DNA of 64,000 nucleotides from Isoetes taiwanensis (Eukaryota > Streptophyta > Lycopodiopsida > Isoetales > Isoetaceae), in NCBI GenBank assembly GCA_021234155.1, contig JAJEKV010000034.1, positions 2,110,001 to 2,174,000 of the forward strand. Reading direction: 5' to 3'. The number at the start of each line of letters is the position of its first letter. The first letter of the stretch is position 1. Under the pieces are notes generated by a model. The model ran no database searches. It had not been told where the DNA came from and was given only the letters and a program-made list of their open reading frames with translations. The translations under genes and the position numbers were made by a program. Positions 35,185 to 46,324 of this stretch are shown here, one piece after another.

Positions 35185-35310
35185 TTACCTGGTGAAATCA
35201 TTGTCGTCTTTGGCTCATTCTCTTCGTGAAATATCAACTCTTTGTTTTTACCTTCAGCTTCCACAGCAGTACCTATCTTTGATGAGTGGCCTTGAATATC
35301 TAGATGTACA
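35185..35310 (-). pseudogene. Small linker exon of the FCP1/RING gene (copy 2)
   Basis: The minus strand reads QGHSSKIGTAVEAEGKNKE, then FHEENEPKTTMISPG near a GGTAATGC donor. Copy 1 (about 3,765-3,835) lacks 42 bp of it, an in-frame loss of 14 codons between two GTGAAAT repeats. Confidence 0.45.
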
Positions 35311-36019
35311 TAAATAAAAAAATCATTGCTATGCAACAACATGCAACAGACTTGTGGACTACTCTTTGGAGCAAAAACTAAGAGAGAAACTAATCATGTA
35401 ATCATTGTAAAAAGCTAGTCCATTTGAACATATAATTACCTGGATGAATCAAGATTGCAGTGTTTGGCTCAATAAACATCAGAGTTTTACAGCTATCGTG
35501 CAATTCCAAACCAGTTGCTGATTGTCCTTGACTATCTGTGTTTTGCAAATGTGAAGAACATATACATGGTCATGCTTTTTAGAAGCTGCAATAAATCCTG
35601 CACATTAGAAAACATTTTTAGATTTGTTACCATCATTGTCCTTCTGCTCTTTGTAAGAAATAATGTCCATAGCACCCTTCCCAGTTGTTAATGCAGTGCT
35701 CAAACGTCTCGGCATAAGTTTATGTTCCTTGGGATATGATATGGATGCTCTGGGTGGAGCTAACACCTTTCATTCTCGCATTTCTCTGTTTCCATATGCA
35801 AGTAACATTCATTAAGTTATCTTGTGTGAGTCGAGAATAATGAATACAACCAACCGATGTAATCTAGGGTTATGCTAATGTTGGACTTCTGGCACCCCTT
35901 TAATCCAAGAAATTTTGACATGTTATATCCACAATCGGTATAACAACATATTGTAGAGCAACTGCAAAAAAAAAAACACTGTTAAAAAAATTCATTCAGA
36001 AAATAATGGCATGGGAAGA

Positions 36020-36590
36020 TGCTTTTTGAAATGCACTCGCAACATGCCACATGATATGCATGTCTACACTGACAATAATGATTGGCAAGAGCATATCATC
36101 CAATGTCGCTGACCGTTACAAATTGGGCATGCTTCATTCAAATTAATGCTCAAATCTTCCTTCATACTATGAATAACGACCGGTGTTTGGGCAGGCAAAC
36201 AAGGATCAAACTCAAAAGGTTTGCACATGCTGGATCGAGATGCCAACAGCCTCAATTTGTTTAGCTGCTCCAACTCGACATCTCTAGAAATCTCTGAATT
36301 CAGTAAGTCATCGAGAGCTTGCTTCAAAGCTAGACCCAATTCTTCAAGATCTCTTTCTTGCAAGTCAATTATTGCCTCAACACCCTCCTTCACCAGACTT
36401 GAGAGCTTTGTGCACAAATCTTGGTACTTCTTAATCTCATTGGCCACACTAACCCGCCTAGCTTCTAAACCTTTAATATTTTTTTGATGACATCGCGACT
36501 TTTCGTCACTTAGTTGCGGGTTCGATAGTCAGCTTGTTCACATCATGTTCTGCAATAGAAATCCATTCCTCCAATATCCTCGACATCTCT
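36020..36590 (-). pseudogene. Coiled-coil plus half-RING exon (copy 2)
   Basis: The minus-strand frame at 36,064-36,447 reads through a helical segment (NEIKKYQDLCTKLSSLVKE; DLQERDLEELGLALKQALDD; NSEISRDVELEQLNKLRLLA) into PFEFDPCLPAQTPVVIHSMK and CPIC. A frame change near 36,110 precedes the rest of the zinc site, CRHAYHVACC. Together they give C-x2-C ... C-x-H-x2-H-x2-C, the first three ligand pairs of a RING finger. The fourth pair would be in another exon, if present. RING proteins are typically E3 ubiquitin ligases; here that role is unproven. The upstream part (ISIAEHDVNKLTIE near 36,540) is also coding-looking. Confidence 0.55.
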
Positions 36591-36662
36591 AAAACACAAA
36601 GAGACACTAAATTAGAATATTGAATAAATTAGATAAACAATTGACTGCCATTAACTTGCAGC

Positions 36663-36815
36663 TATAAGACACAAGTTGCAAGCTGTAACTTTGACCTATG
36701 GGATGAAGCTTCAAGCCGCAAAGTCGTATCTTTGACCTATGACACAAGCTTCAAGCCGAAGCTCCAACTTTGACCTATGGGACATAAGCTTCAAGCTGGA
36801 AGCTGCAATTGCATG
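36663..36815. repeat. Minisatellite, about 41-bp unit (copy 2: three units)
   Basis: Same unit as at 5,192-5,385 (TTTGACCTATGGGAYRWAAG...) with one unit fewer. Confidence 0.85.
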
Positions 36816-37169
36816 ACACACTCTCTCACTATGACTGTGACTGAATCTGCAACTACTAAGGCGTGGTGCACTATGGTTGAGACTGAGACTGTAAATAGTA
36901 AGGCATCACACATCTGCAACAAGCAACTGTAAGCTTCCACCTGCAATTGCAACTGTGACTGGAATGATTAAGATGGTAGTAAACATTAACTAGAACATGT
37001 GCTTAAGCTTGTAGCTGCAACTCACAAATGCATGCTTTTACCTATGAGTTAACTGCAAGTTCAGGTTTGACTTACAACATATACAAGCACATGCTTCTAA
37101 CTATGAATACAACAACGATTTTAGATTTAGCTAAGAATGTACTACATAAAAAAAAAACAGCAATCAAAT

Positions 37170-37712
37170 AGTACCTGGTATTTTTTTTGCATAATTGGCA
37201 TCATTCACCTGGGTCTTACATGTCACATTAGAGCTAACATAGATTTGTGAAGTGGGCTTATCAACAAGCACTGGCCCAACTGGAGACATTGTCAACTGAG
37301 GAACAACATTTGTTGTAACTTTTTCCAACCCATCCTTATAATCATTGTTTGAAAGTGCTCTACTCTTTGCAGCTGACTTTGCATGCTTGTAGAAGCTCAT
37401 CCAGTTTATTTCACGGCCATTGCAATGTAAGAGAAATGCTACTGCCAATGCTTGAGGCACCTGCCCTCCTAAAACCTTCTTACGATCATGTATTTTTGTA
37501 TACAATGATAGAAACTCTTCCTTCTTGTTTTCCTTCAAGAATCTGAACCTATAACAAGACTTACCATTTACCTTTGGACCCCACATCTTTCGCATGTCAT
37601 TCTCATCAACATTCCTGTCCTCTGATTTATATAACTCCTTAAAGGTCAAACCTTTGCTGCTCAAATTTGGAATTGCATCGTTTGGTACTGCTTCCATGAG
37701 ATCTGTAAACAT
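37170..37712 (-). pseudogene. Open exon of the FCP1/RING gene, unknown domain (copy 2)
   Basis: An open minus-strand frame of about 180 codons. It is preceded by a TTTACAG acceptor at about 37,706-37,712 (so the leading Met-Phe-Thr of the raw frame is probably intronic) and followed by a CCAG/GTACTA donor near 37,173. It contains LTFKELYKSEDRNVDENDMR, MWGPKVNGKSCYRFRFLKEN and GGQVPQALAVAFLLHCNGRE. I do not recognise the domain. It is the most upstream exon seen before the LINE insertion. Confidence 0.5.
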
Positions 37713-37892
37713 ATTAAGACAGAGTTTAAAGATTGGCTAGAATTAAAGAAATGCTTGAATCAAATGTAAAGATTTTGTAACAATTGGCTAGAGACGATTT
37801 TAGTCCATAAGAGCTATTACAGTCCTATATTTTCCCTGCCTAGAAAGATGAACTCAGCAGCATGTAAAATATTAAGACCCAGCATTATTCAA

Positions 37893-37906
37893 CAAGCTAC
37901 CTAGAG

Positions 37907-37910
<4 letters not shown>
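37893..37910. repeat. Target-site duplication of the LINE, left copy
   Basis: CAAGCTACCTAGAGAGAT, repeated exactly at 43,709-43,726 on the other side of the LINE. Confidence 0.95.
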
Positions 37911-37943
<33 letters not shown>

Positions 37944-39189
37944 AAGGACGTCAAGCTTTATTCACCAACTAGAAACCAGAGCAACATAAATGCAAAGACA
38001 GGATTATAACCCCAGTGGACAAACCGATCCAACTGAGCACAACCACCTGCCTATGCAAAAGAATGAATCTGAAGGTAAGTATGCCAGATCAGTACTTTCT
38101 TCTCTTGATCAAGAGAAGAACAATTGTAAGCCATAACAATTTTATCTTGCGCCCACTGAAGAACAACCTCATCTGCAGTATCTATGCCCTTAAAGATAAA
38201 CAACCTCCTTCTCTTCCAGATTGACATGCGAGATGAAAAGCTCGTTTTCGTTGTTTGGGCCAAGCATCGGGATAGATAGCAAGCAAAATTTGCTGGCTAG
38301 ATCGAGACGTGCCAAAAAGGGTCAACAACCAAGACCATGCCCGCCAAGCCTCTCACACAAGAAAAACAATGCTCAATACTCTCAACCCTTTGCGGCATAA
38401 AGGGCGAGAGCTCGAAATCCGATTATCCATTTTATGGACTAACCCGTTGACTCGAGGCATCTATGGATCACTTGCCACCACAAAACTACTACTTTGGGGT
38501 GAAGCGGCTTATCCCATACCCATATCCAAACACTTTTCCATTGTGGGTGAGGGACTCGAAGATGCCATCTATTAGATGGAGGCAGGATTTCAGAATGCAC
38601 AAGCAATTTATACACGTGAAGACACAAACCGCCTCGGCCGGATATCCCGATGGCAACCCCATATGACTACCTCAATCGTGGACCGAATCCCGTGGCAACA
38701 ATGCGGCAATATGATTCCGTTACTGGTCCCATCGTGCACAACAAGAACTTTGTTCTAAATGCTTCCCATGACATGAGATGATCGGACTCATACCAAGCCG
38801 CAATAGTATTGATACCAACCGCTACCCATCGTCGTTGTGTCTTTGGATGAACAACCACACTTAGAGGCACATTCTCCGGAGTGTCCCGCAAAGGAATCCA
38901 CCGGCATGGAGTGGACAACCCGAAGACATGCCTCGGGATTAATATGGAAAAGAGACCGACAGGTGTCCCAAGCCGCAAGCAACCCCTTTAGAAAGGGAGA
39001 AGCATTAGGATACGGATGCATATGATAAAGCAAAGCCCAAGGAAGGAGGGGCTTAATGGAGGCCTTATGAAATGGGAGACAATGCTGAATCGTTGCACCA
39101 ACAACCTCAGCCGGAGAATCATCCTTACCAATGAAAATCCTCCAAATGAACTTTGATATCATCACCTTGCTTTGGAGGTGAAAATCCAA

Positions 39190-40360
39190 CATACCAAGAC
39201 CACCGGTGCCTTAGGTCTAATGCATTTAAGCCCAAGCTACCTTGACCCTTGCTCCTAACTCATTTCCACCCCAAATAAAATTTCTCGACGACGCGACAAT
39301 CTCCTCCATCTTACATCTGCGGAGCTAGTAAAGCGAGCGCCATGTAGACATGAGTATTACTAAGAACACATTTAGCCACAAAGTGATTCTCAGGGCATGG
39401 CCCGGTTTAGTCAGATTCCACCAAAACAAGTGCTTTTGCAACCCACTAATGATTTCATCCCAAGCATCCGGGCGAGACATGAATTCCAACCGGGATACCA
39501 AGCAACTTTGTGGTATTGCCATGCAGTAAGAATCTTCCAAGGATAGTCCAAAATACGTGGGAGGGATGGGACCGTCCAACGCCCACAAAGCTGTACATTT
39601 TTGCCACCCTACAAGAACTCCCGATGCTAAGGAGAATGTGTCTAATAATAGCTTAGCATTACGAAGATTCTCAATTTCGGCAATTAGGAACAAAAAAGTG
39701 TCATCGGCATATTGGTTACATACCTCTTGAGAACCATCGTCCATTGGGAGGCCTTGAATAACGCCATCTTGGGTAGCCCCGGAGAAGAGCTGGGACAAGA
39801 CTTACGCCACAATTGTGAAAAGCAAAGGGTGCTAAGGGACAACCCCGTCGAATTCCTCTACCCACTACAAAAATATCCGATGGCTCATGCACGAAAAGGA
39901 CGATGAGATCCGGCTGATGTATGGAGCTTCATGACATTCCTTGTGAATGACTCCCCAAACCCAAGTGCAAGAAGACACTTCTCCAAGAAGCCCCAATCAA
40001 CACTATCGTAGGCTTTAGCAAAATCAAGCTTAAGATACAACGCTCTATGACCACGTGAAGGGCCCAATATATTCCTTCATATGCAGCAGCCCACGTTGTT
40101 GAGAATACAACGGCGAGGGAGAAAGCCGATTGTGTTGACGAGATAGCGTCGACCAAGATGTCTCGGACTCTTTCGCCAATGTCTTAGCAAAGATCTTGTA
40201 CCACGAGAGGAAAGCAATGTAATAGGTCGCCCGGTCGATGAAATAGTCTTGGGTTCCTTGTTCTTTGGAATGAGAGAGATACAACAACGTATTCAAAATC
40301 TTATCAAGGCTCCTAAATCTCCGAAACTCACAAAAGGCATCATATATATCATCCTCCAAC
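39190..40360 (-). pseudogene. LINE ORF2: reverse transcriptase region
   Basis: Three overlapping minus-strand frames carry the non-LTR RT core: DKILNTLLYLSHSKEQGTQD and YKIFAKTLAKE (40,045-40,359), LDFAKAYDSVDWGFLEKCLL (39,885-40,067) and NQYADDTFLFLIAE then LASGVLVGWQKC (39,325-39,798). YADD is the catalytic pair. Frame changes between them break the ORF. It acts in target-primed reverse transcription. Confidence 0.88.
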
Positions 40361-41226
40361 CAGTCCCAAAGACTTCCGAAAAGAATTCAATAGGAAAGCC
40401 ATCAAGACAGGGCATTTATCCCTTTTCAAAGAGACCCACGGCTGCTTTTAAGTCCTCCTTCACAATATTAGACTCAAGAAGCAACCTCCGCTCTTGAAAC
40501 AATGCGACGCACCTTAGTCAACATGACCAATTGCATGTCCTTCCGAAAGGGCAATGGGTGTCGTGGCAAGGAATGAAGAAAAGTGATGATGAAGATATCG
40601 CTTAAGATTCACGGATCGGAGATAAGAGCACCATCCGGCAGCACCAAAGAATGTATAGAAGTGGCGAAGTTTCTTCTTCTTCTTGCAGCCGAAAAAGAAC
40701 CGGGTACATCTATCACCGTCCTTGAACCCTTTGCAACCCCCGCCTTCACTTTGGCCGCGAACTTTTACGGTTTCTATAGCCTTGATCCGAGATAATAACT
40801 CCTTTTCTCGACTCCATTAGTATGGCCACGGCGGAGTACTTCTAATTCTGGTACAATGGAGTCAATAGCCCTCTAGCTTCAGCAGCTCGACTCTCCCATA
40901 TTCTTTTGCAAATGACTTCACTTGCAGACAATCTTTGCAACAACCCCGGACATGCCCCTACGAGGTGAGAAGGCCCGAGACCAAGCCCCACTATGAGCCA
41001 ACTTTGAACTCATCATCCTCCGTACTTGCAATTAAGCTTTAAAGTAGGTCCCGGTAGGTCGATGACAATTAGCCACATCATTAGTTAGAAGTTGTGGATT
41101 ATGATCGCATTACTGAGCTATCCGGAAGATTTGAGCGGCGAAAATCCGCTGGCCGAAGCAAAACCGCACAAGTATTAAAGTATCCTCTATCATGCCTTGC
41201 ATAAGCTCGCCAGCTCTGTCCAACCA

Positions 41227-41793
41227 TTACACCCGCGTAAGACTGATCACCATCAATCTCCATAAGGCGACCAAGCATGTAAAAGGCGTAGCCATTGCTC
41301 TCTTCGAATCCTTGCACCGCCGGTGAGCGACCACTTCTATCTCTTTCCAACTCGACCATATTGAAGTAAGCCAAGCGAGCAACCATGCAACATTTTGTCC
41401 AAGCTGGAGAACTTTACTCCTCAGAGTTGCCCACAAAGCACCACGCTGACGAGGTCTATTATGAGCATACACATTTATCAAACCCCATTCTTGGCCCTTA
41501 TCTTTCCATTTGATTATTATCCACCGCCCGAACCTATCTGTTTGAGTAAAAGTGACATCCACGGATGACTTCCATGCGATAAGCACACCAGCCTTAGATG
41601 CATCGGCAGCAGACACCAAGACATTATAGTCCCGTCCAAATACATTACCTACTTTATGTACATCACCGCGGCAGCATTTATGCTCTTGGAGGCAACAAAA
41701 GGTCGTAGAAAACTTAGACAGGTAAAGAGACAACCTGCTTCTTTTACTTGGGGAAGAAGCCACTCCCCTCACATTCCAAGACAACAGGTTCAT
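41227..41793 (-). pseudogene. LINE ORF2 N-terminus: APE-type endonuclease
   Basis: An open minus frame starts MNLLSWNVRGVASSPSKR, the usual start of plant L1 ORF2. It continues through CCLQEHKC (Glu of the active site), GVLIAWKSSVDV, GRWIIIKWKDKGQEWGLINV and YAHN. This is the endonuclease/exonuclease/phosphatase fold that nicks the target DNA. The frame shifts near 41,370, so the second half (expected SDH motif) is not in this frame. Copy 1 has only fragments of it near 10,190-10,390. Confidence 0.85.
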
Positions 41794-42194
41794 GTGGCCA
41801 AAATATTATGCTCCACCTCCATACCAATAGAGCCAGCCTCAACCATGTCCATCTCGCATGGTTCTGAAGGGAGGTCAGCCCACCTCGTCCTGGAAATTGG
41901 CAAGGGGAGCCTCCCTGTCTGTTCCACCCTTCCATTGTTTTGTTCAAAGACTTGGTGAGGGAGAGCCTCCTCTCGCTCTACCCCCATTATTTTGTTGGGT
42001 AACTGGCAAGGGAGAGCCTCCTCTCTGCTCCACCCTTCCATGCAAATTATCAGAATCGCTCATGACATGTGACACATGTTGACTAGCCTTATTGCGTGCA
42101 GCTCTTTTCCAATTAACATTTGTCCATCCCTCTTGGGCATTTTCATGATGTTCTTGAACACTTTCATGCAGCGCTTCTTGCAATTCCCGGATCT

Positions 42195-43604
42195 TCAGAA
42201 CTTAGCCCTAGCATCCTCTTCAAAAGCGGGAGTATGCACAATCTTACGTGGGATAGTGGTTTTAGCGGCCGGATGGAGTAGCAACAACGGAGGTCGCCTT
42301 GATAGCATTGGCGGAAGGGACAACAGAGGGTACCGGAGACACAAATGAGGTAGGAGGCACTGAGAGGAAGAAGGGACCATTGCAGGGCGATCTCTTTTAG
42401 CACGAAAATTTGCAAATAAAGCAAGTTGAGGAAATAAATCAGCAAGCTGAGGGCCATTGAGCAACTGCAAAGCATACTTCAGAAAGATAGGGCCACTTTT
42501 CACAACCACACAGTCAGGAAGACCGCGACCAGAAGGAAGAGAAACACAAATTTTAGCACCATCAACAATAGAATGGGCCAGATGAGTACCCAGACCATTA
42601 GCAATACTGATAAGAAACTTCAGGCACCAAGAGATCGGGGAGGAAGATTAGGAATAGAAAACCAACATGGCATCCTAAGAGCAGGAGTCATACCAGGAGA
42701 AAATCCAGGCGAGTAAGGCTGGTACAAAATATAATCACTCCACATTGGGTCCACACCACGTGCCACCAGTTGCTCAACAGCCACAGCATCATCAAAAACG
42801 ATCAAAAAGAACTTCTTATCCAGCATCTTTAAAGTACGATAAGGTGGCAACCCTAATCTCCGAAGATGACCAGTCAACCAATAGCCAAGCTTCCTACTAT
42901 CAAGAAATGCTCCAGTATATTGACCAACCACACTAAACGACAACAAGTTACTAATACACTTCTTGTGTAAGTCATGATCAATCTCGACCACATTGTACCC
43001 AGACGCTTGAAGAGTATTCTTACACATTTCAGGCTGATAGAAAACTTCAACAGAAGGTAACTGAAGTTCCAACTGTGTCTCCTTTGCTCGCAACTCACCC
43101 AAAAGATTACTAAGATCTCTTTTATTATCCTGAATCATCACATCAATAGCTGTAGCAACACGCCCAGCAGACGTAGTTGAAGACAAGTCCTTCTTGATCC
43201 AATCACTAAAGCGCTCCCTGCTAGCATTTACTCCAGAAGTTGAGGACCTCCAAGGAAGTGGGCCGGGACTGATCTTTGTTAGAATTGATACCGGGCGCCG
43301 AGGCACCATCCACGTAAGCATTACCGCTATTCAAAGCACTTGTACTCTTGATTGCACCAGCCGGGGTGCCAAACAGGAAAATCAGCATCTTGAAAGACAT
43401 TCTCACTATACGCCAAAGGGTTAACATGCAATGCCAAATTTGCCCCCTGCACCGGCATGGATACAGGAGGTTTTGCAGGCAGCTTGGAAGTTGACGCCAT
43501 AGAGCCGAAACTGTCAGGGCCGAAAAGGCAATCAGCCGCAACCTAAAACCTGCGATGCCACACACCGTTGGAAAGAGCTCTGAATCAGCTTTCCAACGAG
43601 CCAA
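42195..43604 (-). pseudogene. LINE ORF1 (gag-like, DUF4283-type RNA-binding region)
   Basis: The longest open part is 42,620-43,321 (233 codons). It contains LSFSVVGQYTGAFLDSRKLG, HLRRLGLPPYRTLKMLDKKF and FLIVFDDAVAVEQLVARG. The order 'hV.G......L...L...W....L..G.F...F....D...vL..G' is that of DUF4283, found in ORF1 of plant L1 elements, thought to bind element RNA. Helical sequence precedes it (LSNLLGELRAKETQLELQLP). Neighbouring frames at 43,221-43,604 and 42,195-42,509 look like its N- and C-terminal parts after frame shifts. Confidence 0.75.
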
Positions 43605-43708
43605 AGAACACCGTAATCCGAGGTCTGTAGCTCAAGATATGAGCACAAACGTAAAGCAGCCTCCGGCAGAAACCCTAGGGCGCATCCATCCTTACCGGAA
43701 TATCTGTC

Positions 43709-43726
43709 CAAGCTACCTAGAGAGAT
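43709..43726. repeat. Target-site duplication of the LINE, right copy
   Basis: CAAGCTACCTAGAGAGAT, identical to 37,893-37,910. Confidence 0.95.
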
Positions 43727-44330
43727 GACCACATCACAAAGAAGCTTAAGATCCAACAAGAAAGAAACACCAATTCTAACAAGAAAAGACAGAATGTGGT
43801 ATTTGCACCCTGGTAACATCCTCACTTACATAAATCATATTCAGTCAATTACATGAGGTATGCTACAAATACTTAATAGTTATGGTAAGAAGTTAGGGAA
43901 GATCATGCAAAGTCACTCAATTTATCTGAGCACTCAATTTAAAGAATATGAATTAGGTCGAGTCCTCTTCTCTGCAAATTTAACTAGAGAATTAACAGCT
44001 TCAAATTTTATGCCTTATGGTGATTAAAACAAAGAGCATTAGTGTGAAGACTGGAGAAGACGAAGCTAATACAATAGAATAAGATTTAGAACAAGAAAAA
44101 GAACAAGATCGTTCATGATGCCGGAAGAACAACCTGAGGGGAAAGATCGAGGAGAAAACTTGATGCCGTTTTAGCTGTGTGGCAGAGGTGGGACGTTGAA
44201 TGACGAAGGAGCCAGAAGAGTCGGCAGCAAAAGAATTCCCTCCCTCCCATTCTTGCTATTTCGTCCCGATCCCTCCCTCTCCCCGTTAATTTCGGAAAAT
44301 TCAAAATACCACCTGACATTCCCACTAATT
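43727..44330 (-). other. Possible 5' region of the FCP1/RING gene
   Basis: This is the sequence next to the LINE on the upstream side, so it belonged to the same gene region before insertion. The minus strand has an open frame at 44,113-44,325 (70 codons, MGMSGGILNFPKLTGRGRDR) and an ATG at about 44,116. No domain is recognised. It could hold the first exon and leader of the gene; copy 1 has lost this part. Confidence 0.25.
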
Positions 44331-44485
44331 TTCTAACTACTTTAGTAGTTCGAAATAAGACTTTTTTGATACACTTCTACCCTCAAATAAGAATAAGCCA
44401 ATTAGTTACGTAATTAAGAATAAAGTAGCAAAAGCATTTTTCCATACCTTATACATATCCCCACCATTAGATGCATCACAATCTT
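44331..44485. other. No feature recognised
   Basis: AT-rich sequence with no open frame of note. Confidence 0.4.
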
Positions 44486-44545
44486 GAATAGAATAGAATA
44501 GAATAGAATAATAGAATAAATTTTTTAACGTCCACGGATCAAATA
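44486..44545 (-). mobile_element. 3' tail of a non-LTR element (GAATA repeats)
   Basis: GAATA repeats (44,486-44,515) are followed by a T-run and AACGTCCACGG. Read on the minus strand this is CCGTGGACGTTAAAAAATTT then TTCTA repeats, a diverged form of the terminal block of the family at 45,945, 47,640 and 50,550. Confidence 0.5.
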
Positions 44546-44937
44546 TTATAATCTATAGAAAATACTATAGACAAACGAATTTGGACCATCATCAAGTTTC
44601 AATCTGATATAAAAAATTGATAATTAAGTGGGCATGAAAAACCACGTGTCCAACAATGATTGAATCATTAGCTCATATGATGGCTAGGAAACATCATACA
44701 AAATTTGATTCCCTTCCTCAATTATGGCATAATGTTCCAAATAGGTGCCAATACATAAATAGGTCCAGTACTACGTGAGGTCCAGAACTAAAAACTGAGA
44801 TGCACAATATTAAATCTACCGACGGTTGCATAATGCACAAGGTCAAGGATTTGAATATGGAAAGAGCTGACCCTATATTGCTCTGGCACATCCAAATGGC
44901 CAAAAGGACACCCAATAAGTAGCGATTTGGGGTAAGG

Positions 44938-46027
44938 ATGGCACGAAAGAAGACCCAACAATTGTACAAGGAGCCTCCGCTCACCCAGCAGCGGGTCCCA
45001 CGGCCAGCGAGTTCGCGCTCTCGGGAACAGTTGCATGGCCACATACAGAAAAACTCGGTGGTCCTCCTAGAGCTCCCTCTGTCCCTCCTTGGACCGCAAC
45101 AGCCTCTTGGAATTGGCATCCAAGCTTTGATGAACTTGTAGGTTCAATGTTTCTCGATTGAGCTCCAGGACCACCCGTACGCTATCATGCCGAGGAGGGA
45201 TGACAGGTACATCCCTCACTGTGTCTATTGAGATGTTGACACAGCTGATCTAGATGCTACAGGTTTTCCTCCTCGAGCCTGTACAGACCAGTGATGCTTT
45301 AGTGCAGACATCAGAGTCTTACCCCCTAGAGGCATCAGCTGCCGCCACAACACATGCTCATGTGACAGAGTGGACATGTCTACCCAGATGGAGGATTTGC
45401 AGTACAGGGACCAGCGAGCATCGCATACCCAATCCTCTGAGCCTAGAAGTTCCCAAGGGGATGAGCGGCACACACCGGAGCTGAACTTGCGTATTGTTGG
45501 CATTGCAGAGCAGGATGACGTTTTGGCAGGTGGAGCATTTTTCGTCCAGACCAGGCGCATACACCCAAACGAGCAGCCGGGTAGGAGCATCACGACCCGA
45601 CTGCCCTCTTCATCTCCTCGTTCAGTTTAGGGATGCGATCTCTCGGCTCCACATGTTGAAGCATGGTAACCACCTTAAGGGGACCACCTTCGCAGTCCAG
45701 GAGGATCTTACTTCAGTCCAGCTCTGCCAAAGGAGAGCGGAACTTTGCTGAGTCCGCGAGGCTCGTTTGCAAAAAAAGTGGGCAATGTACTGAGGAGGAT
45801 AAGCTCTTATACAGGATCTAGTCTCCCCCAGCTGATTCTCATTGTAGAAAATTGAGGCTTAAATGTCTGTTTATTTTGTGCTGGGGATTAGTCTCCCCCT
45901 TCTGTTCTGATGATGGGGGTTTGTCCCCCAGTTTTGGTTTGTTATGCCCCCCTTTTTGTTTGGGTCCCATAACCCGACTGGGTTCTTGTGGATGATAAAA
46001 AGTTTATCTTTATCTTTATCCTTATCT
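44938..46027 (+). mobile_element. Short LINE-derived element: ORF1 remnant plus 3' tail
   Basis: A plus-strand start with MARKKTQQLYKEPPLTQQRV (44,938) is followed by broken frames. Near 45,610-45,750 comes a piece typical of the C-terminus of streptophyte LINE ORF1: FRDAISRLHMLKHGNHLKG, TTFAVQEDLTSVQLCQRRAE. After it comes a conserved 3' block (GGGTCCCATAACCC...GGGTTCTTGTGGATGATAAA) ending in TTTATC repeats (46,003-46,027). No reverse transcriptase lies between, so it is a non-autonomous or deleted copy about 1.1 kb long. Confidence 0.65.
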
Positions 46028-46324
46028 ATAAATTGAGAAAAAGAAATATTCCACTCCCAATTCACAAGATTAAAGACATCAAGATTAAATGAAAGAAAGG
46101 GCTCACCTACACTATGTCCTGACTGCTTTTATCAAAGGACGCAAATCAGCTCAACCAAGAATTTCCATTTAAAGAAATTTTAGTGAAGGTGAACCCACAG
46201 AAGATAAAGGAAAAACAGGAAAATTTAAAGTTGGCATGTGCTATTGCACTTGCTACATGAAAAAAATTAAACTAAACAACCAAGCTAAAAACATAGATAT
46301 AGAAAACAAATATAGAAGATAGGT

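Larger units (their letters stand above)
31420..42087. repeat. Segmental duplication, copy 2
   Basis: This is the second copy of 1-10,609. At its right end the sequence continues without a break into the 5' part of a full-length LINE and then its target-site duplication, so copy 2 looks like the ancestral arrangement and copy 1 the truncated one. At its left edge lies a cluster of short CTGACGATTT-type repeats. Confidence 0.95.
37911..43708 (-). mobile_element. Full-length L1-type LINE (about 5.8 kb)
   Basis: Minus-strand element bounded by a perfect 18-bp target-site duplication. It has a 32-base poly(A) tail (T-run 37,911-37,942) at its 3' end. It holds ORF1 with a DUF4283-like domain (42,620-43,321 and beyond), then an APE-type endonuclease (from 41,793), a reverse transcriptase with KLDFAKAYDSVDWGFLEKCL (about 40,030) and QYADD (about 39,715), and a 3' region containing SKFIWRIF near 39,150. 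ORF2 is in many frames because of indels. It lies in the upstream part (probable intron) of the FCP1/RING gene. The perfect TSD and long tail suggest a young insertion, at odds with the broken ORF2 unless many of those breaks are sequence errors. Confidence 0.95.

Noticed and set aside
44486-44545. Simple microsatellites only (GAATA, ATCTT)
   Set aside because: Each is joined to the same terminal block, so they are better read as tails of a retroelement family than as independent microsatellites.
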